A stretch of 64,000 nucleotides of DNA, from contig CP137318.1 in NCBI GenBank assembly GCA_033182465.1, positions 3,782,001-3,846,000 on the forward strand, in the 5' to 3' direction. The notes under the pieces are model-generated. The model saw only the letters and a program-made list of their open reading frames with translations, was not told the origin of the DNA and searched no databases. Numbering within the stretch: position 1 is the stretch's first letter; each line of letters opens with the position of its first letter. A program made the position numbers and the translations under genes. Shown one piece after another: positions 34,601-46,705 of the stretch. This DNA is from Sanghuangporus weigelae. Its lineage: Eukaryota; Basidiomycota; Agaricomycetes; Hymenochaetales; Hymenochaetaceae.

Positions 34601-37404
34601 CGAAGCAGACGTCGTCTACCATTCTTTCCGCCACCCGTTTCACAAGGTCCGTGTATGGGCAAGGTCCGACAGCCAGTGCGTGAATTATTTCTCGTCTGAC
34701 GGCCGACCGCATATCTATTTGGCCGGCATTCGCGTTTTCGCTAAGGATCGTGATGAAAACATAGAGTACCTCCTCAACCATGCTAAAAAGCTGTGATCCT
34801 TCATACACTGGACTGACGATAGATCCGTTGAACCATGGTATGAGGTTGAAGCGATCGATGATGCTGATCAGGACCAGATCAGGGTCATCCAGCATTACAA
34901 ATGCCGACTGCATGATAAATAGGTCTTGATCGTAGCAAAGCTCGCGAAGCATGAAATCACGATAATGCATGAGTTGACCACGAATCACAAACCCATTTCG
35001 CACCCATAGTCCAGTTCTGATCTGGGCAACCACTGCAAGGACTAGAGCGACCTTTTTCAGCAGGCAACATCATGAAGAAATACTATAACTGACCTCGTAG
35101 TGGGAAGTCGATTATTGTCAAAATTCCAAGATAAGAGACTCGGCATTTGAACACATGGCGTAGGCTCTCATATCCATGCGGTTTCAATGCCTCGTCACTC
35201 AAGAGGTTGACATGCTTTAATAGTTCCGCTAACAGCCAGTGCAGGGAATGATGAAAGCTAACCCAGCCTTCCATGACATCAAATTCCACAACTCCTACAG
35301 TCTTCTCGCCTACCGTCGCTCCATGCCACTTGGTCTCTTGGAATTTCGACCTATCGATCCGTGGATCTGCCAGATTGCAGACTTCCATTAAGTTATCGAT
35401 CACGGTGTGAAGCGCACCGACTAACTCCAATGGAGAGGCCAGAGCAAAGGCTTCGCCGTAGACCTTTATGACGCGAGATAGAGACAGCGTAACATTGAAC
35501 ACGCTGATCCATGCATCCGTCTCATATTCAACGTGGCTCTCAGCCGCACGCTTGTTTGGGTTTATGCACATGAACAGCTTGCATGTACTCGCGAATTGCT
35601 CAATATACGAGAGATCGTGCGCGATGAGCTGCTGCACGCTCTGATTGTGAGCTATGTAACGTAGATCGCTGAAGACAGGCATGAAACGTTTCGACTTGAA
35701 TGGAAACGTGTCCACGTCAATCACGGCTCGTGCATCAGGCGGATACGCTACGCGCTTGTCCCGAATCTGGTTCGTGAAGAAAGACGTGATGATGGAAAGG
35801 AGGCGTGAAATGATGTGGTGACCTTGTACGATGTGCGCTGCTACGGAGGGAACCGTGAATAGTTGAAGGGCAAAATACTTTATCGAGGTCTCTGCTTCGC
35901 GGTCCACCAAAAGATACGAATCGATAATCCAATGGTATACACTCGCATAGTGAACAGCTGGAAAGAAGAGCTTCAGCGTCCAACATGGTTCCTCTTAGAC
36001 TAGACTGTACTAACCGAGGGTAATTTTATGCTCATGGCTAAGAGTTAGAATTGAGACGTAGACCTCCTTCAAACTCAAGCGGGGCTTTTTCCAAAGCCTG
36101 GTATGATATAAGAACATCCAATCCAGCCTTGATGGGCCATTGATTTCATGCAGGACCTTAGCACATTCAGGATTCTGCAACAAAGAATGGATGTCTCTTT
36201 TTCTGGGACTGATGAATTCTGTGGCGATAACCTCGCGAATGACCATCGTGTCCGACAACAAACGGCACTTCGTCAAATCCAGCAACCATTCGATTAGAAC
36301 TCCCGCTATCTGTTCTCGGAAAGTATCATATGCCCTTCTGACCGTGACACCGAGATCGATTCTGGCAATTGCCTGAGCAATCTCCAACAGTCTTGGACTG
36401 TAGTTATTCATTTCCACGACGTCACGACCTTGCTCGTCGATTTTACTCGCGTGATTAGATGCTTCTTCTACCGAGCAGCCACAAGTGTCTGCCAAATGTC
36501 GAATTACTTCATCAAATGAATGCTTGTCATCGTTCCACACGACAATTGCGTATAGGTCCTTCTTCAACGGGTCAGCAGATGGCTGATCCGTAAGTGTCTG
36601 CTCTGTCGTAGGCAAGAGAGTCTCATCCGGAGAATAGTCCAAGGTGTCAAGGATGAAATCAAGAGCATAAGCCACCGTACGTGACATCGAATCCCAAAGT
36701 TCAGGGGGAACGTGTGGTCTGTTGAGTGCTGTAGTTGGAGTGGTACTAGGATTGAGACTACGGGTCGATGCCCTCGGTGTATTCTCCGGAGCGGAAATTG
36801 CATACGACTCTGAGGCAGGACGATGGTATCGACAACCAATAGGATAGCGCCAGGCTTCCTGGTCACCACAATCACAGCATCCTCCCGATTGCTGAGCAAT
36901 GTAAAACGATACGTTATGGCCTTCATGTTTAGTTGCATGGAAACATCTCGCACACATAACACAGCTGTCATCTAGTGCACAGTCCCTGGTCAAGAAGTTC
37001 AGTACTACGAGATGATGCACGAAAAAGATACCAAATTGTTCTCACTTGCACCGGTAACAGCTTTCACCCTTAGTAAATATGTGCCCACATGATGGCCCAG
37101 GGATTATCGGCGGCTCTCCACCTGCACCATGAAACCCATACCTCGTCTGAACCTCGCTAAGGAGAGCTTGGACGGGAAGATACGAAATCGCATTGGGCAA
37201 GAAGAAACTGCCATGAGATCCCCAGAAAGTTTCGTACAGTTCGGAGAGAATTTCGCAGCGAGTTGCGGGCGTAAATATGTACTTTTTTGAGCCTGGAAGA
37301 GTCTCAAGAGTAAAACGGAGCCTGGTGAGCCCATCAGTTGTCCTGTTCTGAGGACTCATGGTGCTCCCTGCAGCGAAGGAGAGAAGAGAAGACAAGCGGG
37401 ACAT
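31670..37404 (-). CDS. UBR1: E3 ubiquitin ligase of the N-degron pathway (N-recognin)
   Basis: About 1,830 residues in several exons. The UBR box (type-1 N-degron binding) spans the exon 1/2 junction near residues 105-175, with Cys/His pattern CGHIFTKGESCYRC, then CVMCARCFHATKHEGH and GGCCDCGDQEAW. A ClpS-like type-2 site follows near residue 275 (VVWNDDKHSFDEVIRHL). An atypical RING lies in the third quarter (CIVCQEDL, CSHMMHLDCF, YLCPLCKSLGN). The C-terminal UBR autoinhibitory-type domain is spread over the last three exons (CKRCKTVPVDAAICLACG, then GGAVGLFFLVKRC) and ends GGWETL. Role: recognises destabilising N-terminal residues and polyubiquitinates the substrate with an E2. Length and domain order match fungal UBR1. 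The last two introns, with ends at 32038/31985 and 31857/31805, close in phase; some middle introns were not measured. Confidence 0.93.
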
Positions 37405-37637
37405 CGTTGGAGGCGATTAAATTTTGCGTTGTCGTATTCTTTTGTCGTGAATATCAAATCATAAGTAAACGGGACGTGTTCTGGCCGTCGTTGTTGTCGT
37501 GGGGAAAAAGAGGTGGCTCTGAGTAAGAGTAAAGTCGAGTTGGGTTGGAGACGCGTCTTGTTGTGAGTGAGCGCCGATCACGATCATGATCGACGCGCCC
37601 TTCCCATGACTTGACTCTTAAAGTGTACAGTATATCA
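37405..37637. promoter_or_regulatory. Shared divergent promoter UBR1 / TRM2
   Basis: Only 233 bp separate the two starts. It contains an inverted CGATCATGATCG-like palindrome near 37578-37595. No other motif can be supported. Confidence 0.4.
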
Positions 37638-39680
37638 ATGTTGCTCGCTTTTCGCGTACATCGTCGACCCATATTCTGGCACCAGTTACGGCTCCTGCAT
37701 TCACGAGCAATGGACAGTCCAAGAGTCGGAGAGAAAAGGGAACTGAGCCCGCCTTTCTCAACGTTAAATCTTGACAAAAAGCGACGCTCTCATTCGCCGC
37801 ATCCCGAGAATTTGTCAGTTGGTGAAACAAAAGCTCAGAAGAAGGAAGCAACTCAATTGTCGCAGAAGCGTCAGAACAAAATAGCTAAGAAGCGTAGGAA
37901 GAAACTAACCGACATCGAGCCTTGCTCTCACGACGATGTATACTGGCGCGAGGTAATTTCACTGCTGGGACAAGACGTCGTAGATACTGCGATCGAGGAA
38001 GGGACAGAATTAAAGGCACCCTTTGCAGTCCGCGAAGAACTCGAGCTGGAAATAAGTCGACTCTCATCTAATGGTGAGATCTTTCGTTAACGTAGAGTTC
38101 AGAGAACTAAAGCTTTTTAAGGGGAGGGCTTGGCTATCGCTCCGTCGCCTAAACGGTCGTGGATAGTATTCGTACCTTTCTCGCTTCCTGGGGAGATAGT
38201 GAAAGCGAGGGTGTATCGAAACGCAAGGCTGCATTCATTCGCCGATTTTTTGAGTGTCGAGCGGCCCAACCCGGTTATGCGCGACATGAGTCGGGTTCGT
38301 TGCAGGTACTTCGAGAAATGCGGTGGTTGTCAATATCAAGTGAGTTCTGTCGCTAGATATCTCGCCAAACAATTGAAAATCGAGTCTTTTCTGACAACTT
38401 GGTTCAACCAGATGCTCTCCTATGAAACACAGCTAGATTTAAAACGCGATGTTGTCGTTCGAGCATATGAAACCTTCTCAGGTACACTAGAAATTCAAAG
38501 ATCTTCATGTCGACTATAATGCTTAATTTTCTTGATAGGATTGCCTTCGCCTTCGGTACCAGCTGTTCTTCCTACTGCACCATCTCCTTTGCAATATGGC
38601 TATCGGACGAAAATTACCCCGCATTTCGACGCGCCAGTGAAGGTTACGCGTCGTGACAAACAAAAAGCCAAACAGCCAATCGAACCTTTCCCGGAAGGCA
38701 AAACGATCCCTATTGGATTCAACAAGGTCGGAACACGAGAGGTCCTTGATATTGAGGTACGCATACAACATTCCTTACGAATGCAGACTTATATCCTTTG
38801 TAGGAATGTCCCATTGCTACTCCTGTGATCAATGAAGCACTAGGGCCATTGAGAAAAAGCATTCTGGAGTAAGTACTGCGAGACCTGTTCTGATGAGCAT
38901 TCATACTTACAGATACTTGTCAGAAAACTACACACGTATAAAAGGGGTGTCAGTCTTCTCCTACGCGATTCTCTTCTGATACCTGCAGAGGCATCCGACC
39001 TAGCCCTGACAGCGGAAGAGCACATCTGCGTGACCGACCACCGCGGCAAAGTTCTCGAAAGGGTTGGGGACAAGCTTTTCCAGTACAATGCAAGCTCTTT
39101 CTTCCAAAACAACAACGCTGTCCTCGTCCCACTCGTCGAATACGTCCGGGATGCTATTTTCCCTCTCAACTCTGAAGGCTTTACGCATACCCTACCAACT
39201 CATCTTGTCGACGCATACTGTGGGGCTGGTCTGTTCTCGATTATGCTTTCTTCACATTTCAAGAAGATTGCAGGAATTGAACTCTCTTCTGAGTCCATTG
39301 CTGCAGCGACATACAACGCTGAACTCAACAAGCTGCCTCCAGGTCGAGTAACCTTCCGTTCTGGTGACGCAGCTCGTATCTTCTCAGCAGTACCAGATTT
39401 CACGCCCACAGAAACTGCGGTAATCATCGATCCTCCCCGAAAGGGCTGCGACGAGAACTTTCTCGACCAACTACTAGAATTCAGGAGTACCATAGTTGTG
39501 TATGTCAGCTGCAACGTTCACACGCAGGCGAGAGACGTGGGCATTTTGTTGAAGAAGAGCATGGAAGAAGTTGAAAATGGAGTGAAAGCCGGAAAGTATG
39601 TCTTGGAAAGTGTACGCGGATTTGACCTTTTCCCGCAAACAGCACACGTGGAGTCCGTAGCAGTCTTGCGATTAGTCTAG
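37638..39680 (+). CDS. TRM2: tRNA (uracil-5-)-methyltransferase
   Basis: About 590 residues over at least six exons; the first intron (38074-38121) closes in phase. Order: basic N-terminus, TRAM-like segment (GLAIAPSPKRSWIVFVPFSL), cysteine cluster CRYFEKCGGCQYQ, then the SAM domain with DAYCGAGLFSIML, EVL-type region, IIDPPRKGCDENFL, and the catalytic cysteine in YVSCNVHTQARDVG. Role: SAM-dependent methylation of U54 in the T-loop of tRNA (ribothymidine). Two starts are possible. The ATG at 37638 adds an Arg-rich, Leu-rich leader (MLLAFRVHRRPIFWHQLRLL) that could target mitochondria; the ATG at 37710 gives the nuclear/cytosolic form. This fits the dual role known for the yeast enzyme. Confidence 0.9.
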
Positions 39681-41101
39681 AGGAACTGCATGTCGTGGGC
39701 TTTACCTTGGCCCCTTGGAATTCATCAATGAAGCACGTAAGCACGTTAACCAAATAACAATCTCAATGATGGAACAGTGCATGGTTCGGTATAGTCGTGC
39801 TCTTCAGCGAATATCAAATGGGACTCACGTTGACACCCTATAAACGAGAGATCTCCATGTCACACAGTGTCCTATCTTGAAGCCCGAAGAGCCAAGCGTC
39901 CCTCTCTTCGTTCCCTTCGGTATTGACATCAGCTGACTGCCGACCCTCCAAGGAAACATTACTGAATCCGTCAGTGTTGGCCGCATGGAAGCGATACCCA
40001 GTATAGGACTGCAGACAAGGTCATTTTGCGGAGAAATGCTAAGTTTATCATTCTGGAAAGATGGATGTGATTCGCATGACAAAATGGATGATCCAATCTT
40101 CAAGTTCGTTAATGGTCTGTCTCCACAACAGTGACAAGACTCAATCCGGTGAGTCATGCGGTAAATCATGGCCTTGTGTGAATATCTACGTAGTACAGCT
40201 TAAAGGATGGAGACTGATGTCTATTTGTACATTTTACAACAGCCTCACTTCAATTGAACGCAGGCTTGAACCTGTTCACAAACAGCTTTGTTGATTTCGC
40301 AGCTACCTCGAAAGAGGCTGATATGAAGTTGACATGCAACCCGATAAGCAAGGGTGTTCTACCACCCAGCTCAAGGACGAGTCTACCTTTGTGAGAAACT
40401 GTTGGCCCGCAAATAGAGCTGTAAAGAATAGAGACCATCCAGGATTGAAAGTATGGATCCAGTCGTGGGTACATCATCCTGTTCGATCAAGAACCCGACC
40501 GTCGTGCAGAACAGAAGTATGAGGAAATAATGACGAATAAAGAGGGCTGTTGTCTTTCTCATTTCTGAGGAAACTCCAGATTAGGATTGCTGATAAAAAC
40601 GGCAACACCTCCACAAGCTACGTATGAGAAGCAGATCGTCTCCTTTCCTGGGGACCACCACTGGAAAAGGTCGAATGACGAAAACACGAGAATGGAAGCA
40701 GAACTTGTGAACGAAGATCAGTAGATTCGAGAACTCGGGTGGGCTTCGACATGACCATTGGTCGTTTTCATTGTAAGAAAACACGGGTGATTGAGACATC
40801 ATCTCTAAGTATGTGATGTTCGGCGTGATCAAAGAACGTCAATGCTCATTGGTATTCTTTTCTTCTTGGACAGGACACTTTCCACGATCACGACGACAAG
40901 CTCATTTTCGCCCTACAAATTCTTATTCTTAGGTACTTACAAGGTTACCTCGCTCTAACGGCTGCAGGATCATATCCTGCTCAAAAGGTGCATCTACACA
41001 ATCCTCCTTCTAAAAACAACGGTGATACGAGGCACAGAATAGAATGACAGCGACTCCATCGTAGTAGAAATTGGGTGGAGACAGTAGAATCCATCGCTTA
41101 C
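39681..41101. other. Gene-free stretch, nothing recognised
   Basis: Only short frames on both strands and none with recognisable motifs. It could hold a decayed gene, but no family can be supported. Confidence 0.4.
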
Positions 41102-41104
41102 TTA

Positions 41105-41162
41105 CAGCCGTTTGCAAAAGTAATGAGAATCACGTGATTCTCATTACTTTTGCAAACGGCTG
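41105..41162. mobile_element. 58-bp perfect palindrome flanked by TA (minimal MITE or relic)
   Basis: Perfect palindrome centred on CACGTG, flanked by TA at 41103-41104 and 41163-41164. Each half, extended through the centre to 35 bases, matches the 35-base end of the foldback MITEs at 27 positions (CAGC, TTGCAAAA and AATCACGTGATT conserved). It looks like two element ends back to back with no interior. Confidence 0.7.
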
Positions 41163-41504
41163 TAAAGTAGATAAGAGTCATAAAACTGTAATAGAATTTG
41201 CCCTCGAGGGTACTGATCAGGAGGCATTTGTATCCTATCCCGACGTCTATCAGAAATTCCCAGAAACTCCGAAACGAGGACCCACTTGGCATTCAATTAG
41301 ACCCTGAGTATAGCCCGAGCATCTATTGAGTCTCATCGTCCTCGGATGTTCGGACCAGTTCACTTGGTAGCCTTTGGTATATAAAACTCACCCGAAGAGA
41401 ATCATTTATTCATTCATTCGGCAGTCAAGGCTGCAATTTGGACCGAGTGGAATGGAGCGGGATTCTACATTCCACGATACATTGTTACAGTGAATTCCAT
41501 AATA

Positions 41505-41545
41505 CAGCTAGTTGCAAAATTGTTGGCAATCACGTGATTTCACCA
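41505..41545 (+). mobile_element. Isolated foldback-MITE terminus
   Basis: Forty-one bases identical to the MITE 5' end (CAGCTAGTTGCAAAATTG through TTTCACCA) after TA at 41503-41504, then unrelated sequence. No partner end within several kb. Remnant of a deleted MITE or of another element with the same terminus. Confidence 0.7.
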
Positions 41546-41713
41546 TCCGCTTCGGTGCTTCTAGCACTCGGGTGGTAACGGGTTACTGTTGCCTAGGCCG
41601 CTCGATTGCTTGGGCCCGTGATAGCTGGCTTGGTTACCGGTCGCGTTTGGAAAGCTGATCGTGTGGATCTGCTGATTGCGTCAATCCTGATGCGAGATTT
41701 TGAGTGGATCCTT

Positions 41714-42674
41714 TCAACGCCTTTGCCTGTGAATGTCCTGTCAATAAAATACTACGGTAGGGTAGAAGATTGATATTACCTGAGCCTGAGTTGTGACAAT
41801 AAGGGTAATGTCTGGGTTGATATTCTTCTTCTTCTTGAGCTGCTTTTGTTCCTCCCGGTATTCCCGAACACGGTTAAATAGCTTGTCTACCTCCATTCGA
41901 GAGTCTAGGAAGTGGGGCACGAATTTGTTTGTTCCGATCTTCCTAGACCATGACGTCGACTCATAGCTAAGTCCCTCAATGATGCTACGACCACCAAGTC
42001 GGTCCACAACTGCATCGAGAAGATCAACAAGGGTCATTCCAGAGTTAATTTCAAGAGAGCGTGATCCAAATCCATCAGACAATTGGACATTGAGGTTAAA
42101 GATATCTTGTTCTGTCTCACGTTGAGGTGTTGATATGACCAGACCCCACGCCTTAGCTCTTTCAAATGACATACTAATGTTCAAGCCATCATCTTCTATA
42201 GAGATTTGGCATGTCTTAGCATTTTCCAATCTGGGTGTAAGATGAGACACACTGGGAATTTCAAATACATTTTCATCCCCAGGTGGCTTAGTCTTATCGG
42301 GAGAGTCGGGGGTCTCAATGTATTCATATGTGTCGTCCTCATATGGCACTTCTAGCTCAGATGCGAGTGCCACATCATAGATGGACTTGTCACCAGGTGC
42401 TTTATCATCTGCACTAGCAGCTCTGCGAACCCTTTTGTTTGTCTGAAACTAGTGATCAGATTTGAAGAAAACGATTTTGGGTATTGGTTTTCCATACCAT
42501 TTCTTCAGTTTACCTTGTTGTCACCTCAGGGATAAGGTTCAATGATGGATCTGGCAGTGCGTTCTTGCGAGGGCGACCTCGGGGGCGCTTGACGTTTGCC
42601 GCCCTCGTCCGAATGTCTTTGTGCTCCTTAGCTTCCCTGAGCTTTGCCGACTTTCTTGTTGCACGAGGGGGCAT
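41714..42674 (-). CDS. X-family gene, copy E: intact AT-hook protein
   Basis: Three exons (42674-42525, 42442-41780, 41737-41714) with introns of 82 and 42 nt close in phase to 278 residues with no stop. N-terminal AT-hook (VKRPRGRPRKNALP, residues about 29-42) in a basic region. Then comes an acidic segment (YEDDTYEYIETPDSPDKTKP) and a folded-looking region aligned with X-D (FNLNVQLSDGFG, LVDLLDAVVDRLGG, RKIGTNKFVPHFLDSRMEVD). A Lys-rich stretch and DITLIVTTQAQ follow. Shorter than X-D: it lacks the HPEEVCYV, RS-rich and end blocks. The AT-hook implies binding in the minor groove of AT-rich DNA. It is divergent to V across two MITEs. Function unknown. Confidence 0.65.
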
Positions 42675-42814
42675 GTTGCTGGATGTAGATGAGATGAGAA
42701 ATCGAGAAAAAAATTCTGAGGCTTTAGCCAACATAACACGTGCCGTCGCGCCGTGGGAGAACAATTTGCTAAGTCCTTCATCTCTTGTTAAGACTACCAT
42801 CGACTCGACAACTA

Positions 42815-43449
42815 AGGTAGGGAAAGTATAAACTCGACCAACTGTGACGCGACGCGCCTTACCTCTTTTGGTCATCCACCCTCCCACAACATCTCAACGG
42901 AAATACACACAACTCAACACCTCAAATGAAAATTCTGACTCCGTACATTTGTAGGGGGGATCCATACCTACATTTTGTTGGTTTTATTTCCTAAAAATAT
43001 GGTCATTTGAGCTTCCTATTTAGAAAAAAATCCTGACTTTATAAAGTTACTCAGAATGTCTTTTCCGCATGTTTTGGCACAATTTGAAAATTTTTGACTT
43101 ACATTTTTGCTGCTTACATATGCAAAATTATTATGTAAAACTAACATTTGTCATACACTTGTCATGTATTTGTCATGTATTTGTCATACCCAAATCAAGT
43201 AGTTTTACTTGAAGGTCCAGCAAAGCATAGAGAAGCCTCTCAGAGGCTTCAAACCAGCTCTAGGAAGCTAATTTACATTTGTAGAGCTTAAAATATGTGA
43301 GTTTCAAGGGAAATAAAACAAAAGTCCTGGGTTGGGTCAACCAGACTTCAGATTTTGCCGCAGGGTCCTTCCAAATCGGGTTAAATCAGGGTTCATCAGG
43401 GTCATCAGTCACATGTGACAGGTTGGTCGAGTTTATACTTTCTCTACCT
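42815..43449. mobile_element. MITE of a second family, copy 1 (635 bp)
   Basis: Ends AGGTAGGGAAAGTATAAACT and its near-perfect reverse complement (one mismatch), flanked by TA at 42813-42814 and 43450-43451. No coding sequence. It shares ends and the subterminal CACATGTGAC stretch with the copy at 43543. It begins 140 bp upstream of the X-E start codon. Confidence 0.8.
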
Positions 43450-43542
43450 TACCTCGATGCTTTGAAGACCTCAAGAGCAAGGCCAAGGCATTTATCGACC
43501 TCTAACCCTAAAAGTTCCGATCAACCAAAATCCCCATATATA

Positions 43543-44165
43543 AGGTAGGGAAAGTATAAACTCGACTAGCTGTGACGCGCATCACGCGACCCTGACCTTC
43601 CTCATTTGGCACAACAACACAACTCTTCAATTCTACCTCCCACACCTAAGAAGCATACATTTGTCCTGCATACATGTCTTTGGATTGTAGATATCTACAG
43701 ATATATGTTTTTAAATTTCAAAAATACTAAGATTTGGCTAACCAATTAAGGAAACAATTTTTTTTGTACCAAATGGCTTAGGATTCATTTTTCACCATCC
43801 TGGCGAAGTTTCAGAAATTTTTGAAGTTTTGACCTCTGGACTTTTGCCGCGTCCCGGAAAACTCCGAGTGACTAATACTGCCTATATATAGTAATTTTAT
43901 GCTTAGTTAACCATTATTAGTAAGAGTCATTTCTTATGGTGCTTGGAACTCAGCATAGACTTGCTTACACATCATAAAAAGCATTCTATCATACATTAAG
44001 ACACATTGGTAGACAAATGCTATGATATTTTGGTGTTCAACAAGTACTGGGATATCTGGCCTCGAGATTTTTGCCGCTAGGGTCCTTCCTAATTAGGCTA
44101 AATCAGGGACTTTCAGGGTCATCAGTCACATGTGACAGCTAGTCGAGTTTATACTTTCCCTACCT
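43543..44165. mobile_element. MITE of a second family, copy 2 (623 bp)
   Basis: Same ends, TA at 43541-43542 and 44166-44167, same orientation as copy 1 and diverged in the interior. It ends 118 bp upstream of the V start codon, so both genes of the divergent pair start next to a MITE end. Confidence 0.8.
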
Positions 44166-44283
44166 TACAAGGCCCTCACTCACTCTCCTGCAATTCCCTT
44201 TTCTCATTCCTTCTCCACACTCTCACCCTCTCTGCCTTTTATCATTCGTCTCTGCGCACTCTGCCATCGAAAGTTTATAAGCC

Positions 44284-46444
44284 ATGCCGGATTCACAGCC
44301 ACTTGAGAAATCTCCTCCGGTGTCGATTTTGAAGAAGGAAAAGTCCGTTGTTGGTGCGTAAACGACTTTAGGTTGATTGAGACAGAGCGCCGATCTTAGA
44401 AACTGGTGATGCGTCTCCGAAATCGGATTCACCTCCCGATTTGGGTGTCCACCTTGAATCAGGTGTAGCAACTCCCAAGTCGGGCCCATCTCCGAAGTCG
44501 GGTTCATCTCCCAAGCCACCGTCAGTTGCGTCATCTAAGCAGCATTCCAGTGCCGATTCGGGTTCGATTCGGTGGAGTGCGGCGACTGGCTTGTCTAAAT
44601 ACTCTGACGAGTATCGAGACTTAGACTCTCTGAGTGGGTTGACTATTCTTAGACAAAGGGCGATATGACTGACCCCCCCTATGCTTCTAACCGACAATGG
44701 TCACCTTGCAAAGGATTTAGTCATGCGGAGCGCCAGAGCATTGGACAACGCAAAAAAGAGACAGAAATATCATTCTGGGAAAGAAATCGAGCTTTACCAG
44801 AAAAACCTCGAAAATGCTCAAATACTCGCTAGGATATGCAATGCGGACCTTCTGTCTTCGAGGATGGAAACACGCATTATGCAAAGCCAAATTGATGAAT
44901 TGAGGCAAAGCATCTCTGACCTCAATACAGCAACGTTTGGTGGCACAAAGAAAGTAACCAAGAGCCTTACTGATGCAGTAGGTTTTCTAATTTATGACGC
45001 ATGACCACATAACTTATCGGGATGGGACTAGTCTCCTGAAAACGCTCCTATTTATTGTCGCCAGTTCGTCCGTGATTGTCAAAATCGCTTTTACCAGGGG
45101 ATGTTGATTTTCTACAAGCAATATTTTAAGGAACATCTACTCCGCAGAATCTTACAATTCAGCGAATATCAAGAGGAGCAGCTGCAAGGATTGAAAGAGC
45201 TGCTAGAGGGGTTCCGCTGTAGGGACGAGTCCATGGAGTATGAATTCAAGGATCTTAATAACGAGTCGCACACTAGTCCGAGTCCTACATTCGGTGGGGC
45301 AAGTTCCGACAAGTCTCAGGCAGACTCCGTTTCTGTGTCTTCTACAGATGCAGCTGCAGCTTTGAAAGCATCCTGGCATGTCACCATACCCATACCGAGT
45401 CAATCTACAAGGTCGTTGGTGCCTCGAGCTGGTTCTCTCGCTTCTACGAAGAAGAAAGCATACGAATGGGACGGCAAGAAACTCATTCTTGACTTGGGAC
45501 TAGAGGAAAAACTGGACCCGATGCACCTTTACAAATTTAATGCTTACTTCACCCATAACGATTCGGAATTCAATCTTTTCTGGAATAAACTTTGCTTCAA
45601 CGGAAAGGTGCTCGAGCTGACATACACTTCCCCGCTTACAGACGAGGTTGTGATGAAGCCGTTTTCGTGGCCAAATTTGATGACTTTGTACAAATGGGGT
45701 CTTTGTCTATTGCAATTCATCACCGAACTTAAGAAGAGAGCGAAGGATGGAGGCGCTGATCTTGATGATCTTGGAGGCAAAGGGCAGTCCATCAAGTTCA
45801 AGCAAATAGTACACCTTGTCGATTCAGTTTTGAAGACCCAACACAAGGAGGAATCATCTGGACGAGCGGGCTCATGAGTTCCGCGCGGCAAACCATCAAA
45901 AGAGAAGCAACCCGCCAAAACCGCACGCTCCTCGAAGAAGGACTCAGTGTCTGGTGACAAAGCGTATGCAATGAAGAAAGCTCTGGATGATGCCAACCTT
46001 TGTCTCTTCCTCGTCAAGAACGAAAAGTTGCTGCAATGTATCATTGCTGCCCCCTTTCCAATAAAGGAGGAAGGGAACCAGCTTGCACATCCCGACGCAC
46101 CAGACAATGTGGCAAAATGGAAAGAGTTTGGTAGGAGGATGGGCCTCATCGAGAGTATTTCCGAAGAAGAAAAGAACAAAGTACATCGTGATGCTCTTGA
46201 TACCGTGTCCGCCTTCGTAGGGCTTCAGCTAAACGGCGAACTTACGGACCAGTTCGATGAACTTGTTCCTTCGAAGCTGAAAGGCGGGATTGATAGTGGT
46301 TCACAGCCGTCTGGAGGCGGTAAGGATGAGGGCCAGAGCCGAGGCGAGAGCGAGGGCGAAGTGCTCGTTCCTGAGCAGCCAGCAGGTAGCATCATTTCAG
46401 GAACTTCTGGAGCTGGGAAGGGCAAGGAGGTTAGGTTTGGCTAG
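44284..46444 (+). pseudogene. V gene: coiled-coil protein of unknown function, two in-frame TGA
   Basis: Start MPDSQPLEKSPPVSILKKEK, a first intron near 44355-44380, then a Ser/Pro/Lys-rich segment with PKSG repeats. A long coiled coil follows (RSARALDNAKKRQKYHSGKE to MQSQIDELRQSISDL). After another intron comes an exon from FVRDCQNRFYQ with a globular region (YEWDGKKLILDLGLEEKLDP, LFWNKLCFNGKVLELTYTS). The last part has KKALDDANLCLFLVKNEKLL and a Gly/Glu-rich tail. One frame is kept throughout except for TGA codons at 44666-44668 and 45875-45877, either of which could be a former CGA. Downstream poly-T and TATTTATTTATT near 46620. Not recognised; no clear similarity to W or Y by eye. Confidence 0.5.
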
Positions 46445-46705
46445 ATGGATGCTACCTATGGACACTGAGCCGCTCTTGTCAGCACCCATATGCAATCTGT
46501 TCACATTCTCTGGACCTCATTGTTGCTTTCAGAATATTGGCGAGAGGACTTTTCGTGTTTCTTCTGTCTTACTCGCGTGTCGTGTCTTTTCCGTGTACAA
46601 TAACAATATGTATGAGTGCATTTATTTATTTATTATGAACAAATGCTCGAAGTGTGTCGTGTAGTATTCTCGATCTATATTTACGTGCGATAAATAACAG
46701 AAACA

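Noticed and set aside
39825-40480. Minus-strand frames of 75-114 codons
   Set aside because: No motif, no consistent intron model, and no homology recognised; left as unannotated.
41550-41650. tRNA-like GGTTACC/GGTAAC inverted segments
   Set aside because: No cloverleaf with T-loop consensus can be drawn. No tRNA, rRNA or CRISPR array was found anywhere in the window.
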